From: Frigoribacterium sp. ACAM 257
GTDB lineage: Bacteria > Actinomycetota > Actinomycetes > Actinomycetales > Microbacteriaceae
Direction of reading: 5' to 3'
DNA length: 64,000 bases
Assembly (NCBI RefSeq): GCF_007954365.1
Contig: NZ_VOLO01000005.1
Coordinates: 121,205 to 185,204, forward strand
Shown: piece by piece, positions 44,475 to 54,916 of the stretch
Layout: each line of letters starts with the position of its first letter
How positions within the stretch are numbered: position 1 is the first letter of the stretch
Notes under the pieces: generated by a model
The model's database searches: none
Seen by the model: only the letters and a program-made list of their open reading frames with translations
What the model was told of the DNA's origin: nothing
Made by a program: the position numbers and the translations under genes

Positions 44475-46228
44475 CCGCCGCAGACCTCACGAACCAGCCC
44501 GCCGCCTCCTCGACGACGACCGCCGGCGACGCCGCGTTGCTGGACGTGCGCGACCTCAGCGTCGTCTACGAGTCCGCGGCGTCGACGCCGGTGCAGGCCG
44601 TCGACCACGTGTCGTTCTCGCTGCGCCGCGGCGAGTTCGTCGGCCTGGTGGGCGAGTCCGGCTCGGGGAAGTCGACGCTCGGCTACGCACTGACGCGGCT
44701 GCAGAAGCCGCCGGCGCGCACCAACGGCGGCAGCATCGTCTTCGACGGCTACGACATCCGCGACCTCGACGCGGAGGCCCTGCGTCAGCAGCGCCAGGGC
44801 GGGTTCGCGATGGTGCTGCAGTCGGGCATGAACGCGCTGAACCCGGTGCGGACGATCCACAAGCACTTCGTCGACATCTTCAAGGCGCACGGTCACGTGC
44901 CGCGCGAGCGCTGGGACTCCCGCGCCGCCGAGCTCGTGCAGAAGGTCGAGCTCGACCCGAAGGTGCTCGCACGGTTCCCCGGCGAGCTGAGCGGCGGCAT
45001 GCGTCAGCGCGTCTCGATCGCGCTCGCCCTGTCGCTCGAGCCGCAGCTGATGGTCTTCGACGAGCCGACGACCGCCCTCGACGTGCTCGTGCAGCACGCC
45101 GTGATGGACACGATCATCTCTCTGCAGCAGAGCGAGGGCTTCACGGCCGTGTTGATCAGCCACGACCTCGGCATCGTGCTCGAGGCGACCGAGCGCGTGC
45201 TCGTGATGCACGAGGGCCGCATCGTCGAGGACGGCCGCTCCGCCGACGTGCTCGCCGACCCGCAGCACGAGTACACGCAGATGCTGCTGTCGCACTACGC
45301 CGACCCCCGCGCCGAGGTGGTCTCGCTGCCCGGCTTCGAGGACAGGGCGGTGCGCCGAGCCAGGGGCGAGCGCCGCGTCGACACGACCACCAGCACGCCG
45401 AGCGTCAGCACGCGCAGCACGAAGGTGGCCCAGAGCGCGATCACCGTGACCGGCGTCAGCAAGATCTACGCGCCTCCTCGTCGGGGCGAGGAGCCCGTGC
45501 GGGCCGTCCGCGACGTGTCGTTCACCCTCGAGCCGGGGCAGTCGCTCGCGCTCGTCGGCCAGTCGGGCTCGGGCAAGAGCACTATCGCGCGCATGGTCAC
45601 CGGCGTCGAGAAGCCGAGCGAGGGCACCATCACGTTCGGCGACGTGGACGTCACGAAGGTGCGCGGACGTGGCCTCCGCGACCTGCGGAGCGACGTGCAG
45701 ATGGTCTTCCAGGATCCGTACTCGGCCCTCAACCCGCTGCACACCGTCGAGTACACGCTCACCCGGCCGGTCGTGAACTACACGGGGCTGCGAGGGCAGG
45801 AGGCGCGGCGCCGCGTCCTGGAGCTGCTCGAGACGGTCGGTCTGACGCCGGTCGAGCAGTTCGCGGCGAAGCTGCCGCACCAGCTGTCCGGCGGTCAGCG
45901 CCAGCGCGTCGTCATCGCCAGGGCGCTCGCCAGCGACCCGCAGGTCATCATCGCCGACGAGCCCGTCTCGATGCTCGACGTGTCGCTGCGGGCCGGCGTG
46001 CTCGCCCTGCTCGAGGACCTGCGCGAGCAGTGGGGCGTCTCGATGCTCTACATCACGCACGACCTGCTCAGCGCGCGGCTCATCACCGACGACGTGATGG
46101 TGCTGCACGACGGCGCCGTGGTCGAGCGCGGCCGCACCGCCGAGGTGCTGCAGCGGCCGACCGACCCGTACACGGTGCGCCTGCTCGACGCCGTGCCGAA
46201 CCCGCGGCGCACGCACCGCGCCTCCTAG
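44471..46228 (+). CDS. fused double ATP-binding subunit of the Opp-type ABC transporter
   Basis: 585 residues carrying two complete nucleotide-binding domains. The first (about 20-290) has Walker A GESGSGKST, signature LSGGMRQRV and LMVFDEPTTALD; the second (about 315-580) has GQSGSGKST, LSGGQRQRV and VIIADEPVSMLD. It corresponds to DppD and DppF fused in one chain. A Thr/Ser linker joins them. It supplies ATP hydrolysis for uptake. The start ATG overlaps the permease stop. It is the last transporter gene, followed by a hairpin and the glucosidase gene. Confidence 0.93.
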   Translation: MTAADLTNQPAASSTTTAGDAALLDVRDLSVVYESAASTPVQAVDHVSFSLRRGEFVGLVGESGSGKSTLGYALTRLQKPPARTNGGSIVFDGYDIRDLDAEALRQQRQGGFAMVLQSGMNALNPVRTIHKHFVDIFKAHGHVPRERWDSRAAELVQKVELDPKVLARFPGELSGGMRQRVSIALALSLEPQLMVFDEPTTALDVLVQHAVMDTIISLQQSEGFTAVLISHDLGIVLEATERVLVMHEGRIVEDGRSADVLADPQHEYTQMLLSHYADPRAEVVSLPGFEDRAVRRARGERRVDTTTSTPSVSTRSTKVAQSAITVTGVSKIYAPPRRGEEPVRAVRDVSFTLEPGQSLALVGQSGSGKSTIARMVTGVEKPSEGTITFGDVDVTKVRGRGLRDLRSDVQMVFQDPYSALNPLHTVEYTLTRPVVNYTGLRGQEARRRVLELLETVGLTPVEQFAAKLPHQLSGGQRQRVVIARALASDPQVIIADEPVSMLDVSLRAGVLALLEDLREQWGVSMLYITHDLLSARLITDDVMVLHDGAVVERGRTAEVLQRPTDPYTVRLLDAVPNPRRTHRAS

Positions 46229-46287
46229 CCGGGGCCCGGCCCGCGCCTCCTTCGCGCTTTCTCCCCTTCCCGTCCAGGGCGGGTCGA

Positions 46288-46329
46288 CCGGGCCGAGGGC
46301 GGGTCCGCCACGACCCGCCCTCGGCCCGG
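46288..46329 (+). terminator. strong hairpin between transporter and glucosidase genes
   Basis: A perfect 17-bp stem (CCGGGCCGAGGGCGGGT and complement) with an 8-base loop. There is no U-tract, and the GH1 start lies 41 bases further on. It may be a partial terminator or mRNA-stabilising structure that lowers glucosidase expression relative to the transporter. Confidence 0.65.
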
Positions 46330-46370
46330 AAGACCCGCCCTCGACCCGCACACCGCAGAACGGACACCCC

Positions 46371-47555
46371 ATGCTGACCTTCCCCGACGGCTTCCTCTGG
46401 GGCGCCGCGACCGCCGCGCACCAGATCGAGGGCAACAACGTCAACTCGAACTGGTGGGTGCACGAGCACGCCCCGGGCACGACGATCGTCGAGCCGAGCG
46501 GCGACGCCGCCGACAGCTACCACCGGTTCCGCGACGACATCCGGATCCTCGCCGAGCTCGGCCTGAACAGCTACCGCTTCAGCATCGAGTGGGCGCGCAT
46601 CGAGCCCGAGCGAGGCGTCGTCTCGAAGGCCGAGATCGCGCACTACCGCCGCATGGTCGAGACCTGCCACGAGTTCGGCGTCGAGCCGATCGTGACGCTG
46701 ATGCACTTCACCGTGCCGCGGTGGTTCGAGCGCGACGGCTTCTGGCGCGCGCCCGACGCTGCCGACCTCTTCGCGCGGTACACCGAGCTCGCGCTCCCCG
46801 TCGTCAGCGAGGGCGTCCGGTACGTGTGCACGATCAACGAGCCGAACATCGCCGCGATGCTGGCCGGGGGGGAGGACGCGTCGAACCTCGTCGCGTACGG
46901 CCTGCCGAACCCCGACCTGCAGGTCGCCGACGCCCTGCTCGCCTCGCACAAGCGCAGCCGCGAGGTGCTGTCGCAGGTCGACGGCCTGAAGTCGGGCTGG
47001 ACCGTCGCCACGCAGGCGTTCAAGACCGTCGACGAGCCAGGGGCCGCTGAGAAGACCCGCGAGTACGGCTACGTCCGCGACGACTGGTACAGCGAGATGG
47101 CCGCGGGCGACGACTTCGTCGGCGTGCAGGCCTACACGCAGACGTTCGTCGGCCCCGAGGGCCCGCGTCCCGTCGCCGAGGGCCTGGAGACGACCCTGAC
47201 CGGCTGGGAGTTCTGGCCCGCCGCGGCCGCCGAGGGCATCCGCAGCGCCTGGGAGCTCAGCGGCCACGTGCCCGTCATGGTCACCGAGAACGGCATCGCG
47301 ACCGCCGACGACACGCGTCGCATCGCCTACACGCAGGGCGCGCTCGAGGGGATCCACGCCACGATCGAGGAGGGCATCGAGGTGCTCGGCTACCAGCACT
47401 GGAACGCCCTCGACAACTACGAGTGGGCCAGCGGGTTCCGCCCCACGTTCGGGCTCATCGGCTGGGACAGGGAGACGTTCGAGCGCACCCCGAAGCCGAG
47501 CGCCCGCTGGTATGGCGAGGTCGCGCGGGCGAACGGGCTGCCCGCGTCGGCCTAG
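46371..47555 (+). CDS. GH1 family beta-glucosidase
   Basis: 394 residues with the GH1 N-terminal signature FPDGFLWGAATAAHQIEG. The general acid/base glutamate is E157 in TINEPN, and the nucleophile E306 in VTENG. It hydrolyses beta-glucosides by the retaining mechanism. It is shorter than the usual 440-480 residues, with loops after the acid/base trimmed, but the barrel motifs are present. No signal peptide is seen, so it should act on sugar imported by the adjacent transporter. It is probably controlled by the LacI protein of the same locus. Confidence 0.93.
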   Translation: MLTFPDGFLWGAATAAHQIEGNNVNSNWWVHEHAPGTTIVEPSGDAADSYHRFRDDIRILAELGLNSYRFSIEWARIEPERGVVSKAEIAHYRRMVETCHEFGVEPIVTLMHFTVPRWFERDGFWRAPDAADLFARYTELALPVVSEGVRYVCTINEPNIAAMLAGGEDASNLVAYGLPNPDLQVADALLASHKRSREVLSQVDGLKSGWTVATQAFKTVDEPGAAEKTREYGYVRDDWYSEMAAGDDFVGVQAYTQTFVGPEGPRPVAEGLETTLTGWEFWPAAAAEGIRSAWELSGHVPVMVTENGIATADDTRRIAYTQGALEGIHATIEEGIEVLGYQHWNALDNYEWASGFRPTFGLIGWDRETFERTPKPSARWYGEVARANGLPASA

Positions 47556-47565
47556 GGGGCGGAGC

Positions 47566-48849
47566 TCAGAACGACGTCACGCCGTACAGCGGGCGCTCGG
47601 GCCTCAGCATCGCGCGGAGAGTCTGCACGGCGCCGGAGCGGCGCTCCCGGACGAGCCCCGCGGCGGCGAGCGTCACCGGGTCGACGCCGCCGAGCCACAG
47701 CGAGCCGAGGGTCGCGACGTCGACCTCGAGGTCTGCACGACGGACGGCGGCGCGCTCGACCGTGCCCGCGCCTCCTGCGCTCGTCAGGCGCCAGGTGCCC
47801 GCGGCGTGGCCCAGGTCGTCCGAGACGGCGACGGTGACGACCCCGTCGGCGGCCCACGGCCGTGCCGAGAATGCGGCGGGCACGTCGAGCAGGCGCAGCC
47901 AGACGTGGTCCTGCTCGTGCGTCGTCGTGAGGACCCGTGCGTCGTCCAGCGCGTGGACCAGCGGGTCGTCGAGCGGCGCGGCCGCCCACGTGATCGACGT
48001 CACGAGGTCGATCGCGAGCAGCAGCTCCCACAGCGCGAGGTACGCCTCGTCCGTCGCCGTCACGAGGTCGGCGACCTCGAGCACGGTCTCGGTCGGCTTC
48101 TCGGTCACGCGGTAGACGACGTACCCGTCGACCCGACCCGAGGAGGCGCGGTGCACGGCCCCCCGCAGGCTGCGGTCGGGCTTCTGGTCGTCGCCCGTCG
48201 CGAGCCCGAGCCGCCGGTCCCAGCTGCCGACGGGCCGGTCGATCGAGCCGGGTGTGCGGGCGTGGAACCGCGCGAAGACCTCGCGGGCGACGGGTTCGAG
48301 GCGGGCGGTCGGGACGAGCTCGACGGTGCCCGTGGTCGGCGCGAGCAGGCGGACCGGACGGCGACGGTCGATCGTCACGGTGCGCTCGCGGGTCGCCGTG
48401 CCGAAGCCGAACCGGCGGTAGATGCTCGCCTCGCTGGCGGTGAGCGCCGCGACGGCGAGGCCCGCGTCGGCGGCGCGGGCGAGGTCGTCGGTCATCATTC
48501 GCCGCAGGATGCCGCGACGTCGGTGGGTGGGCTGCACCGTCACGCCCGAGATGAGGTGCGCGGGCAGCAGCGCGCTGCCGCCGACGTGCAGGGTGCGCTC
48601 GAACGACTCGAAGGTGGCGACGGGCCACTGGTCGTCGTCGAGGGTGCCGGGGCGGGGATCGCGGGGGTACGCGCCCGTCAGCACACGGGCGTCGGCGACC
48701 GCGCGTCGGGCGTCGCCGGCCGCGCCCTCGGGGGTGTCGGTGCTCTCGTGGAACCCCAGGCGGCAGGCGGCGAACCAGGCGGCGGTCGCGTCGTCGTCGA
48801 TCGCGGCGGGGAAGGTGCGGAGCTCGTAGGCGTCGTCGAAGGAGGTCAC
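47566..48849 (-). CDS. Eis-like GNAT N-acetyltransferase
   Basis: 427 residues with the Eis architecture: an N-terminal GNAT domain with the acetyl-CoA loop VQPTHRRRGILRRMM near 108-122, a second GNAT-like region, and a C-terminal SCP2-like domain. Eis proteins acetylate lysines or aminoglycosides; the substrate here is unknown. The C-terminal carboxylate expected for catalysis is present as the Phe end of GVTSF. It starts with GTG at 48849. It converges with the glucosidase gene, 10 bases apart. The 93-bp repeat copy 2 lies just upstream. Confidence 0.85.
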   Translation of the reverse strand: MTSFDDAYELRTFPAAIDDDATAAWFAACRLGFHESTDTPEGAAGDARRAVADARVLTGAYPRDPRPGTLDDDQWPVATFESFERTLHVGGSALLPAHLISGVTVQPTHRRRGILRRMMTDDLARAADAGLAVAALTASEASIYRRFGFGTATRERTVTIDRRRPVRLLAPTTGTVELVPTARLEPVAREVFARFHARTPGSIDRPVGSWDRRLGLATGDDQKPDRSLRGAVHRASSGRVDGYVVYRVTEKPTETVLEVADLVTATDEAYLALWELLLAIDLVTSITWAAAPLDDPLVHALDDARVLTTTHEQDHVWLRLLDVPAAFSARPWAADGVVTVAVSDDLGHAAGTWRLTSAGGAGTVERAAVRRADLEVDVATLGSLWLGGVDPVTLAAAGLVRERRSGAVQTLRAMLRPERPLYGVTSF

Positions 48850-48887
48850 CCGACCAGGCTAGGGCGAGACCTCTGCGCCGCCTCCTC

Positions 48888-48980
48888 ATTCAGGAACTTC
48901 TGTCCTGAGTCGCGCGGCGGGGGGAGCGCGAGTCCTGAGTCGTGCACGAATCAGGATCTGCGCGGACGAAGTTCCTGAAT
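48888..48980. repeat. 93-bp dispersed palindromic repeat, copy 2
   Basis: Same 93-bp length and same ATTCAGGAA ... TTCCTGAAT ends as the element at 2412-2504, with most internal blocks conserved and the differences spread through it. It lies between the start of the acetyltransferase gene and the end of the MFS gene, both on the minus strand, as copy 1 does relative to its neighbours. Confidence 0.75.
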
Positions 48981-48985
48981 GAGGA

Positions 48986-49024
48986 GGGGCAGGGGCAGGG
49001 ACAGGGACAGGGACAGGGACAGGG
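48986..49024. repeat. hexanucleotide array (GGGGCA)2(GGGACA)5-like
   Basis: A run of GGGGCA then GGGACA units starts 5 bases after the 93-bp repeat and ends exactly at the stop codon of the MFS gene. Confidence 0.85.
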
Positions 49025-50407
49025 TCAGTCGATCGCGCGCTGCACCGTCTTGACGGGCAGCATCAGCACGAGGCCGGCGAGCAGCACCAGCGCGATGCCG
49101 ATGATCCCGAACCGGGTGTCGCCCGTCAGCCCGACGAACAGCGTGAAGAGCCCCGGCGCCAGGAAGCTCACCGCGCGCCCGGTCGTCGCGTAGAGCCCGA
49201 AGATCTCGCCCTCGCGGCCGGGAGGCGTCACCCGCGCCAGGAACGACCGGCTCGCCGACTGGATCGGCCCGACGAACAGGGCGAGCGCGAGCCCGAACAC
49301 CCAGAACAGGTTCGTGGCCGTGCCGATCGCGAGCACCGCGAAGGCGGCGACGACGAGCCCGGCCAGCGCCCCGACGATGATCGTCTTCGCGCCGACCTTG
49401 TCGTCGAGCCAACCGCCGACGAAGGTCCCGATGCCGGCGACGAGGTTCGCGCCGACGGCGAAGTAGATCACCATGCTCGGCGTGAAGCCGAACACCTGGG
49501 CGGCGATGATGGCGCCGAACGTGAAGACGGCCGCGAGCCCGTCGCGGAACACCGCGCTCGCCAGCAAGAAGAGCAGCACCTGCCGGTTGGTGCGCCAGAG
49601 CTTCGCGATCGTCGAGCCGAGGAGGCGGTACGAGCCCACGATGCCGACCCGCGGTCGTCCCGGCGCGGCGGGCAGCTCGGGCACGCTGAGCAGCACCGGC
49701 ACCGCGAAGACGGCGAACCACACGGCCGAGACGACGATCGACAGGCGGACGTCCCACGCGCCGCCCTCGGTGCCCGTGGCGACGCCGAACAGGCCGCCCC
49801 GCCCCTCCTCGCCGAAGCTCTGGAGGAACGCGACGAGCAGCAGCAACAGCAAGACGATGCCGCCGACGTAGCCGAGCCCCCAGCCGAAGCCGGAGACCTT
49901 GCCGATGGTCTTGGGGGTCGAGACCTGCACGAGCATCGCGTTGTAGCTGACGCTCGCGAACTCGAAGAAGAGGTTGCCGACGGCGAGCAGCGCGGCGCCG
50001 AACACGAGGTAGCCGGGGGCAGGCGCCACGAACACCATGGCGAGCATCGCCAGCACGACGAGGCCCGTGTTGATCGCGAGCCAGAGCTTGCGGCGGCCCG
50101 AGCCGTCGCTGCGCTGTCCGAGCACGGGCGCGAGCAGCGCGATCAGCACGCCCGCGATCGTCAGCGCGGTCGAGATGACGGTCGCGTTCTCGGCCTTGGC
50201 GAGCACCAGGGCGGGGTTGCGGGTGTCGTCGCCCGCCGCGGCGACGATCGCCGGGTCGACGAACGCGCCGCTCGCGAGGTACGTGCTGAACACGAACGAG
50301 GTGACCACCGCGTTGAAGGCGGCCGAGCCCCAGTCCCACAGGGCCCACGAGACGACCCGGCGGCGGGGGATCGGCGTGGCGTCGGCGAGCGTCTGCGCTG
50401 CGGTCAT
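49025..50407 (-). CDS. UMF1/Atg22-like MFS transporter
   Basis: 460 residues with twelve predicted helices, beginning RRVVSWALWDWGSAAFNAVVTSFVFSTY. That opening is the hallmark of the UMF1 (Atg22-like) branch of the major facilitator superfamily. The central motif GKVSGFGWGLGYVGGI also fits. Substrates are unknown; amino-acid export is a family guess. ATG 50407 was chosen because the conserved region begins shortly after. The gene ends directly at a hexanucleotide repeat. It is divergent from dnaK. Confidence 0.88.
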   Translation of the reverse strand: MTAAQTLADATPIPRRRVVSWALWDWGSAAFNAVVTSFVFSTYLASGAFVDPAIVAAAGDDTRNPALVLAKAENATVISTALTIAGVLIALLAPVLGQRSDGSGRRKLWLAINTGLVVLAMLAMVFVAPAPGYLVFGAALLAVGNLFFEFASVSYNAMLVQVSTPKTIGKVSGFGWGLGYVGGIVLLLLLLVAFLQSFGEEGRGGLFGVATGTEGGAWDVRLSIVVSAVWFAVFAVPVLLSVPELPAAPGRPRVGIVGSYRLLGSTIAKLWRTNRQVLLFLLASAVFRDGLAAVFTFGAIIAAQVFGFTPSMVIYFAVGANLVAGIGTFVGGWLDDKVGAKTIIVGALAGLVVAAFAVLAIGTATNLFWVFGLALALFVGPIQSASRSFLARVTPPGREGEIFGLYATTGRAVSFLAPGLFTLFVGLTGDTRFGIIGIALVLLAGLVLMLPVKTVQRAID

Positions 50408-50499
50408 GGGGGTCAACCTAGTCGGCGCCGGTGTCGCGGAGGAGGTGCTGGCCCTGCACTGGGGGCGAGGGCGGGTCCCGCAGACCCTCACCGCACCTC

Positions 50500-50520
50500 C
50501 TTGAGTCGTTCTGGCTCAAC
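50500..50520 (+). promoter_or_regulatory. HAIR box 1 (HspR operator)
   Basis: CTTGAGT-N7-GCTCAAC matches the HspR consensus CTTGAGT-N7-ACTCAAG in 12 of 14 positions. It lies about 16 bases upstream of the -35 element of dnaK. Confidence 0.85.
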
Positions 50521-50535
50521 TTTCAGGTTCAGGAC

Positions 50536-50563
50536 TTGACGAGCCCGGCGCCGTGAGTAAAGT
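50536..50563 (+). promoter_or_regulatory. dnaK operon promoter
   Basis: TTGACG (50536-50541) and TAAAGT (50558-50563), spaced 16 bases, lie between two HspR boxes. The predicted start is about 70 bases before the dnaK ATG. Confidence 0.75.
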
Positions 50564-50582
50564 TGATGCCAGCGGACTCAAG
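50562..50582 (+). promoter_or_regulatory. HAIR box 2 (HspR operator)
   Basis: GTTGATG-N7-ACTCAAG: a perfect right half-site and a weaker left half (TTGA kept), with the canonical 7-base gap. It overlaps the -10 and start region, where binding would block transcription. Confidence 0.75.
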
Positions 50583-50640
50583 GTCCGCGGACCACTTCCC
50601 GGCCAGCCGGGCGAATCACCAGAGACAAGGAGCGCCACCC

Positions 50641-52521
<1,881 letters not shown>

Positions 52522-52530
52522 GGGCCCCCG

Positions 52531-53259
52531 ATGGCAGACCAGAACGACAAGACGCCTGACGAGCCGGTGGTGAACGACAAGCGCCGCATCGACCCCGAGA
52601 CGGGCGAGGTGCGTCCCGAGCCGGCCGCCCCCTCCGAGGACGGCGGCACCGCCGCGGTCACCGACCCCGACGAGCTGATCGAGGCCGAGGCCCCCGACGT
52701 CGAGGTGCCCGCGGGCGCCGAGGCGCCGGCGGGCGCGGCCGAGGCCGCCGCCGAGATGGCGGCCGAGGGCGCCGCAGGGGCCGGTGTCGACGGCGCCGAG
52801 CCGCTCAGCGCCGACGACGAGGCCATCCTCGACGCAGCAAGCCGTGACCTCGTCGCGGACATGCGCCAGGACATGCTCCGGGCACAGGCCGAGCTGGTGA
52901 ACTTCCGGAGGCGCGTCGAGCGCGACCGCGAGGCGAACCGCGAGGCCGTGGTCGCCGAGGTCGTGCGCTCGCTGCTCCCCGCGCTCGACGACCTGGCGCT
53001 GGCCGAGAAGCACGGTGACCTCGCCGAGGGCCCGATGGTGATCGTGGCGCAGAAGATCCGCGGCGGGCTCGACAAGTTCGGGCTCGTGCAGGTCGGCGAG
53101 AAGGGCGAGGTCTTCGACCCCACAATGCACGACGCGCTGGTCCAGCTGCCGAGCGCCGACGTCACGGTGAACACCGTGGCCGACGTGATCGAGCCGGGCT
53201 ACAAGATCGGCGACCGGGTCATCCGGGCCGCCAAGGTCGCGGTGCACACGCCGCAGTAG
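52531..53259 (+). CDS. grpE: nucleotide exchange factor GrpE
   Basis: 242 residues. A long Glu/Ala/Pro-rich disordered N-terminus of about 100 residues precedes the long helix (DLVADMRQDMLRAQAELVNFRRRVERDRE). The conserved beta domain has EVFDPTMHDALVQLPSADV and a C-terminal GYKIGDRVIRAAKVAV. It releases ADP from DnaK. It starts 9 bases after dnaK. A 121-base gap containing a stable hairpin separates it from dnaJ. Confidence 0.96.
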   Translation: MADQNDKTPDEPVVNDKRRIDPETGEVRPEPAAPSEDGGTAAVTDPDELIEAEAPDVEVPAGAEAPAGAAEAAAEMAAEGAAGAGVDGAEPLSADDEAILDAASRDLVADMRQDMLRAQAELVNFRRRVERDREANREAVVAEVVRSLLPALDDLALAEKHGDLAEGPMVIVAQKIRGGLDKFGLVQVGEKGEVFDPTMHDALVQLPSADVTVNTVADVIEPGYKIGDRVIRAAKVAVHTPQ

Positions 53260-53285
53260 CGGCATCCGCGACGCGAGTCGCGACG

Positions 53286-53318
53286 GGCGGTGGGCTCCTC
53301 GAGAAGGGGCCCGCCGCC
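53286..53318 (+). other. intra-operon hairpin between grpE and dnaJ
   Basis: 13-bp stem GGCGGTGGGCTCC / GGGGCCCGCCGCC with two G-U pairs and a 7-base loop, followed by no U-tract. It may be a processing or stability element in the heat-shock mRNA. Confidence 0.55.
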
Positions 53319-53380
53319 TCCCACATTCCCCGGCCTGCCGCTCCCGAGCGGCGGCTCAGAGACAAGAGAGGAGGTGCCGG

Positions 53381-54397
53381 ATGGCCAGCCAGGACTGGTT
53401 CGACAAGGACTTCTACGCCGTTCTCGGTGTCTCCAAGGACGTCACGGCGGCAGAGCTCAAGAAGGTCTACCGCAAGCTCGCCCGCAAGTACCACCCCGAC
53501 TCCAACCCCGGCGACGCCGCCGCGGAGGCGAAGTTCAAAGAGGTGAGCGAGGCGAACTCGGTGCTCTCCGACCCCGAGCAGCGCCGCGAGTACGACCAGA
53601 TCCGGGCCATGGGCTCCGGCGCACGGTTCACCGCCGGCAGCGGCGGCCCCGGCGGTGGCGGCGGCGGCTTCGAGGACGTCTTCGGCGGCATGTTCGGCGG
53701 CGGCCAGCCCGGCGGCGGTCGTCAGCAGTACCGCCAGCAGGGCGGCGGCGGCTTCGACGACATCTTCGGCGGCATGTTCGGCGGCGGAGGCGGCGGCTTC
53801 GGCCAGACGAGCGGCGGCTACCGCGGCTTCGGCGGTCCGCAGAAGGGCCGCGACATGACGGCCACGACGACGCTCGACTTCCAGACCGCGGTCGTCGGCG
53901 AGACGATCTCGCTGCAGGGCGCCAACGGTCGCCCCATGAAGGTCCGCATCCCCGCGGGCGTGCACGACGGCCAGAAGATCCGGCTGCGCGGCAAGGGCGA
54001 GCCCAGCCCCGACGGCGGCGAGGGCGGCGACATGGTGCTCACCATCGCCGTCCGCAGGCACCCCGTCTTCGAGCTCGACGGCCAGAACCTGCGCCTCGAC
54101 GTGCCGGTCACGTTCGCCGAGGCGGCGCTCGGCGCGACCATCGAGGTCCCGACGCTCGGCGGAGAGCCCGTGCGGCTGCGCGTCGCGCCGGGCACGCCGT
54201 CCGGTCGCGTGCTCCGCGTCAAGGGCCGCGGGGTCTCGACCAAGAGCGGCACCGGTGACCTGCTCGCCACCGTCCAGGTGGCCGTGCCCTCGCACCTCAG
54301 CGAGAAGGCGAAGGAGGCGGTCGAGGCCCTGGCCGCGGCCCTCCCGGCCGAGAACCCCCGCGACGACCTCATCGTCAGGGCCCGCGCGCAGGCGTGA
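53381..54397 (+). CDS. dnaJ: DnaJ-type co-chaperone without zinc finger
   Basis: 338 residues. The J domain (8-75) has the HPD motif in KYHPDSN. A Gly/Phe-rich linker (about 85-155) contains two FGGMFGGG repeats. Two C-terminal substrate-binding beta domains follow. The four CxxCxGxG zinc-finger repeats of classic DnaJ are absent, so this is a type II (CbpA-like) J protein although it sits in the dnaK operon. It stimulates the DnaK ATPase. ATG 53381 follows GAGAGGAGGTG. Its stop overlaps the hspR start. Confidence 0.95.
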   Translation: MASQDWFDKDFYAVLGVSKDVTAAELKKVYRKLARKYHPDSNPGDAAAEAKFKEVSEANSVLSDPEQRREYDQIRAMGSGARFTAGSGGPGGGGGGFEDVFGGMFGGGQPGGGRQQYRQQGGGGFDDIFGGMFGGGGGGFGQTSGGYRGFGGPQKGRDMTATTTLDFQTAVVGETISLQGANGRPMKVRIPAGVHDGQKIRLRGKGEPSPDGGEGGDMVLTIAVRRHPVFELDGQNLRLDVPVTFAEAALGATIEVPTLGGEPVRLRVAPGTPSGRVLRVKGRGVSTKSGTGDLLATVQVAVPSHLSEKAKEAVEALAAALPAENPRDDLIVRARAQA

Positions 54398-54813
54398 CCA
54401 CCATGGACGAGAACTCGCCGCTCTTCGCCATCGCGACCGCCGCCGAGCTCGCGGGCATGCACGCCCAGACGCTGCGGCAGTACGACCGACTCGGCCTCGT
54501 CGTGCCGCAGCGCACGGCGGGCAAGTCGCGCCGCTACTCGATGCGCGACGTCGTCCAGCTGCGCGAGATCGGCCGGCTGGGCGGCGAGGGAGTCTCGCTC
54601 GAGGGCATCAAGCGCATCCTCGAGCTCGAGAACCAGGTCACGTCGCTGCAGTCGCGGGTGCGCGAGCTCGAGCGGGCGCTCGCCGACGAGCTGGTCAACC
54701 GGCCAGGTGCCCGGGTCTTCGCGGCCGGCGAGAGCGGCGTCGTGCCGTTGCGGCACGGTGCGCGTCCGCAGCGTCAGACGTCGGTCGTCGTCTGGCGCCC
54801 CCAGCAGCACTGA
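54394..54813 (+). CDS. hspR: heat-shock repressor HspR
   Basis: 139 residues of the MerR family from GTG at 54394, overlapping dnaJ by 4 bases. The helix-turn-helix is FAIATAAELAGMHAQTLRQYDRLGLVVPQR. A dimerisation coiled coil (about 60-95) follows, then a basic, Arg/Gln-containing tail. It binds HAIR sites and represses this operon, with DnaK as co-repressor in known systems. Two HAIR boxes upstream of dnaK complete the feedback loop. Confidence 0.96.
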   Translation: MTTMDENSPLFAIATAAELAGMHAQTLRQYDRLGLVVPQRTAGKSRRYSMRDVVQLREIGRLGGEGVSLEGIKRILELENQVTSLQSRVRELERALADELVNRPGARVFAAGESGVVPLRHGARPQRQTSVVVWRPQQH

Positions 54814-54817
54814 CCAG

Positions 54818-54874
54818 CCGGCACCGACCCGGCAGCTCTGACCGTCCGGCACCGACCCGTCCGGCATCGGCCCG
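54818..54874. repeat. short direct repeats after hspR
   Basis: CCGGCACCGACCCG occurs twice (54818 and 54846) with a degenerate third copy at 54861, in the 103-base gap between hspR and the methyltransferase gene. No clear terminator is seen there. Confidence 0.7.
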
Positions 54875-54916
54875 GTGGGACCGGGGCGGCGCGGTCGTCC
54901 GCCCTAGGCTGTCGTC

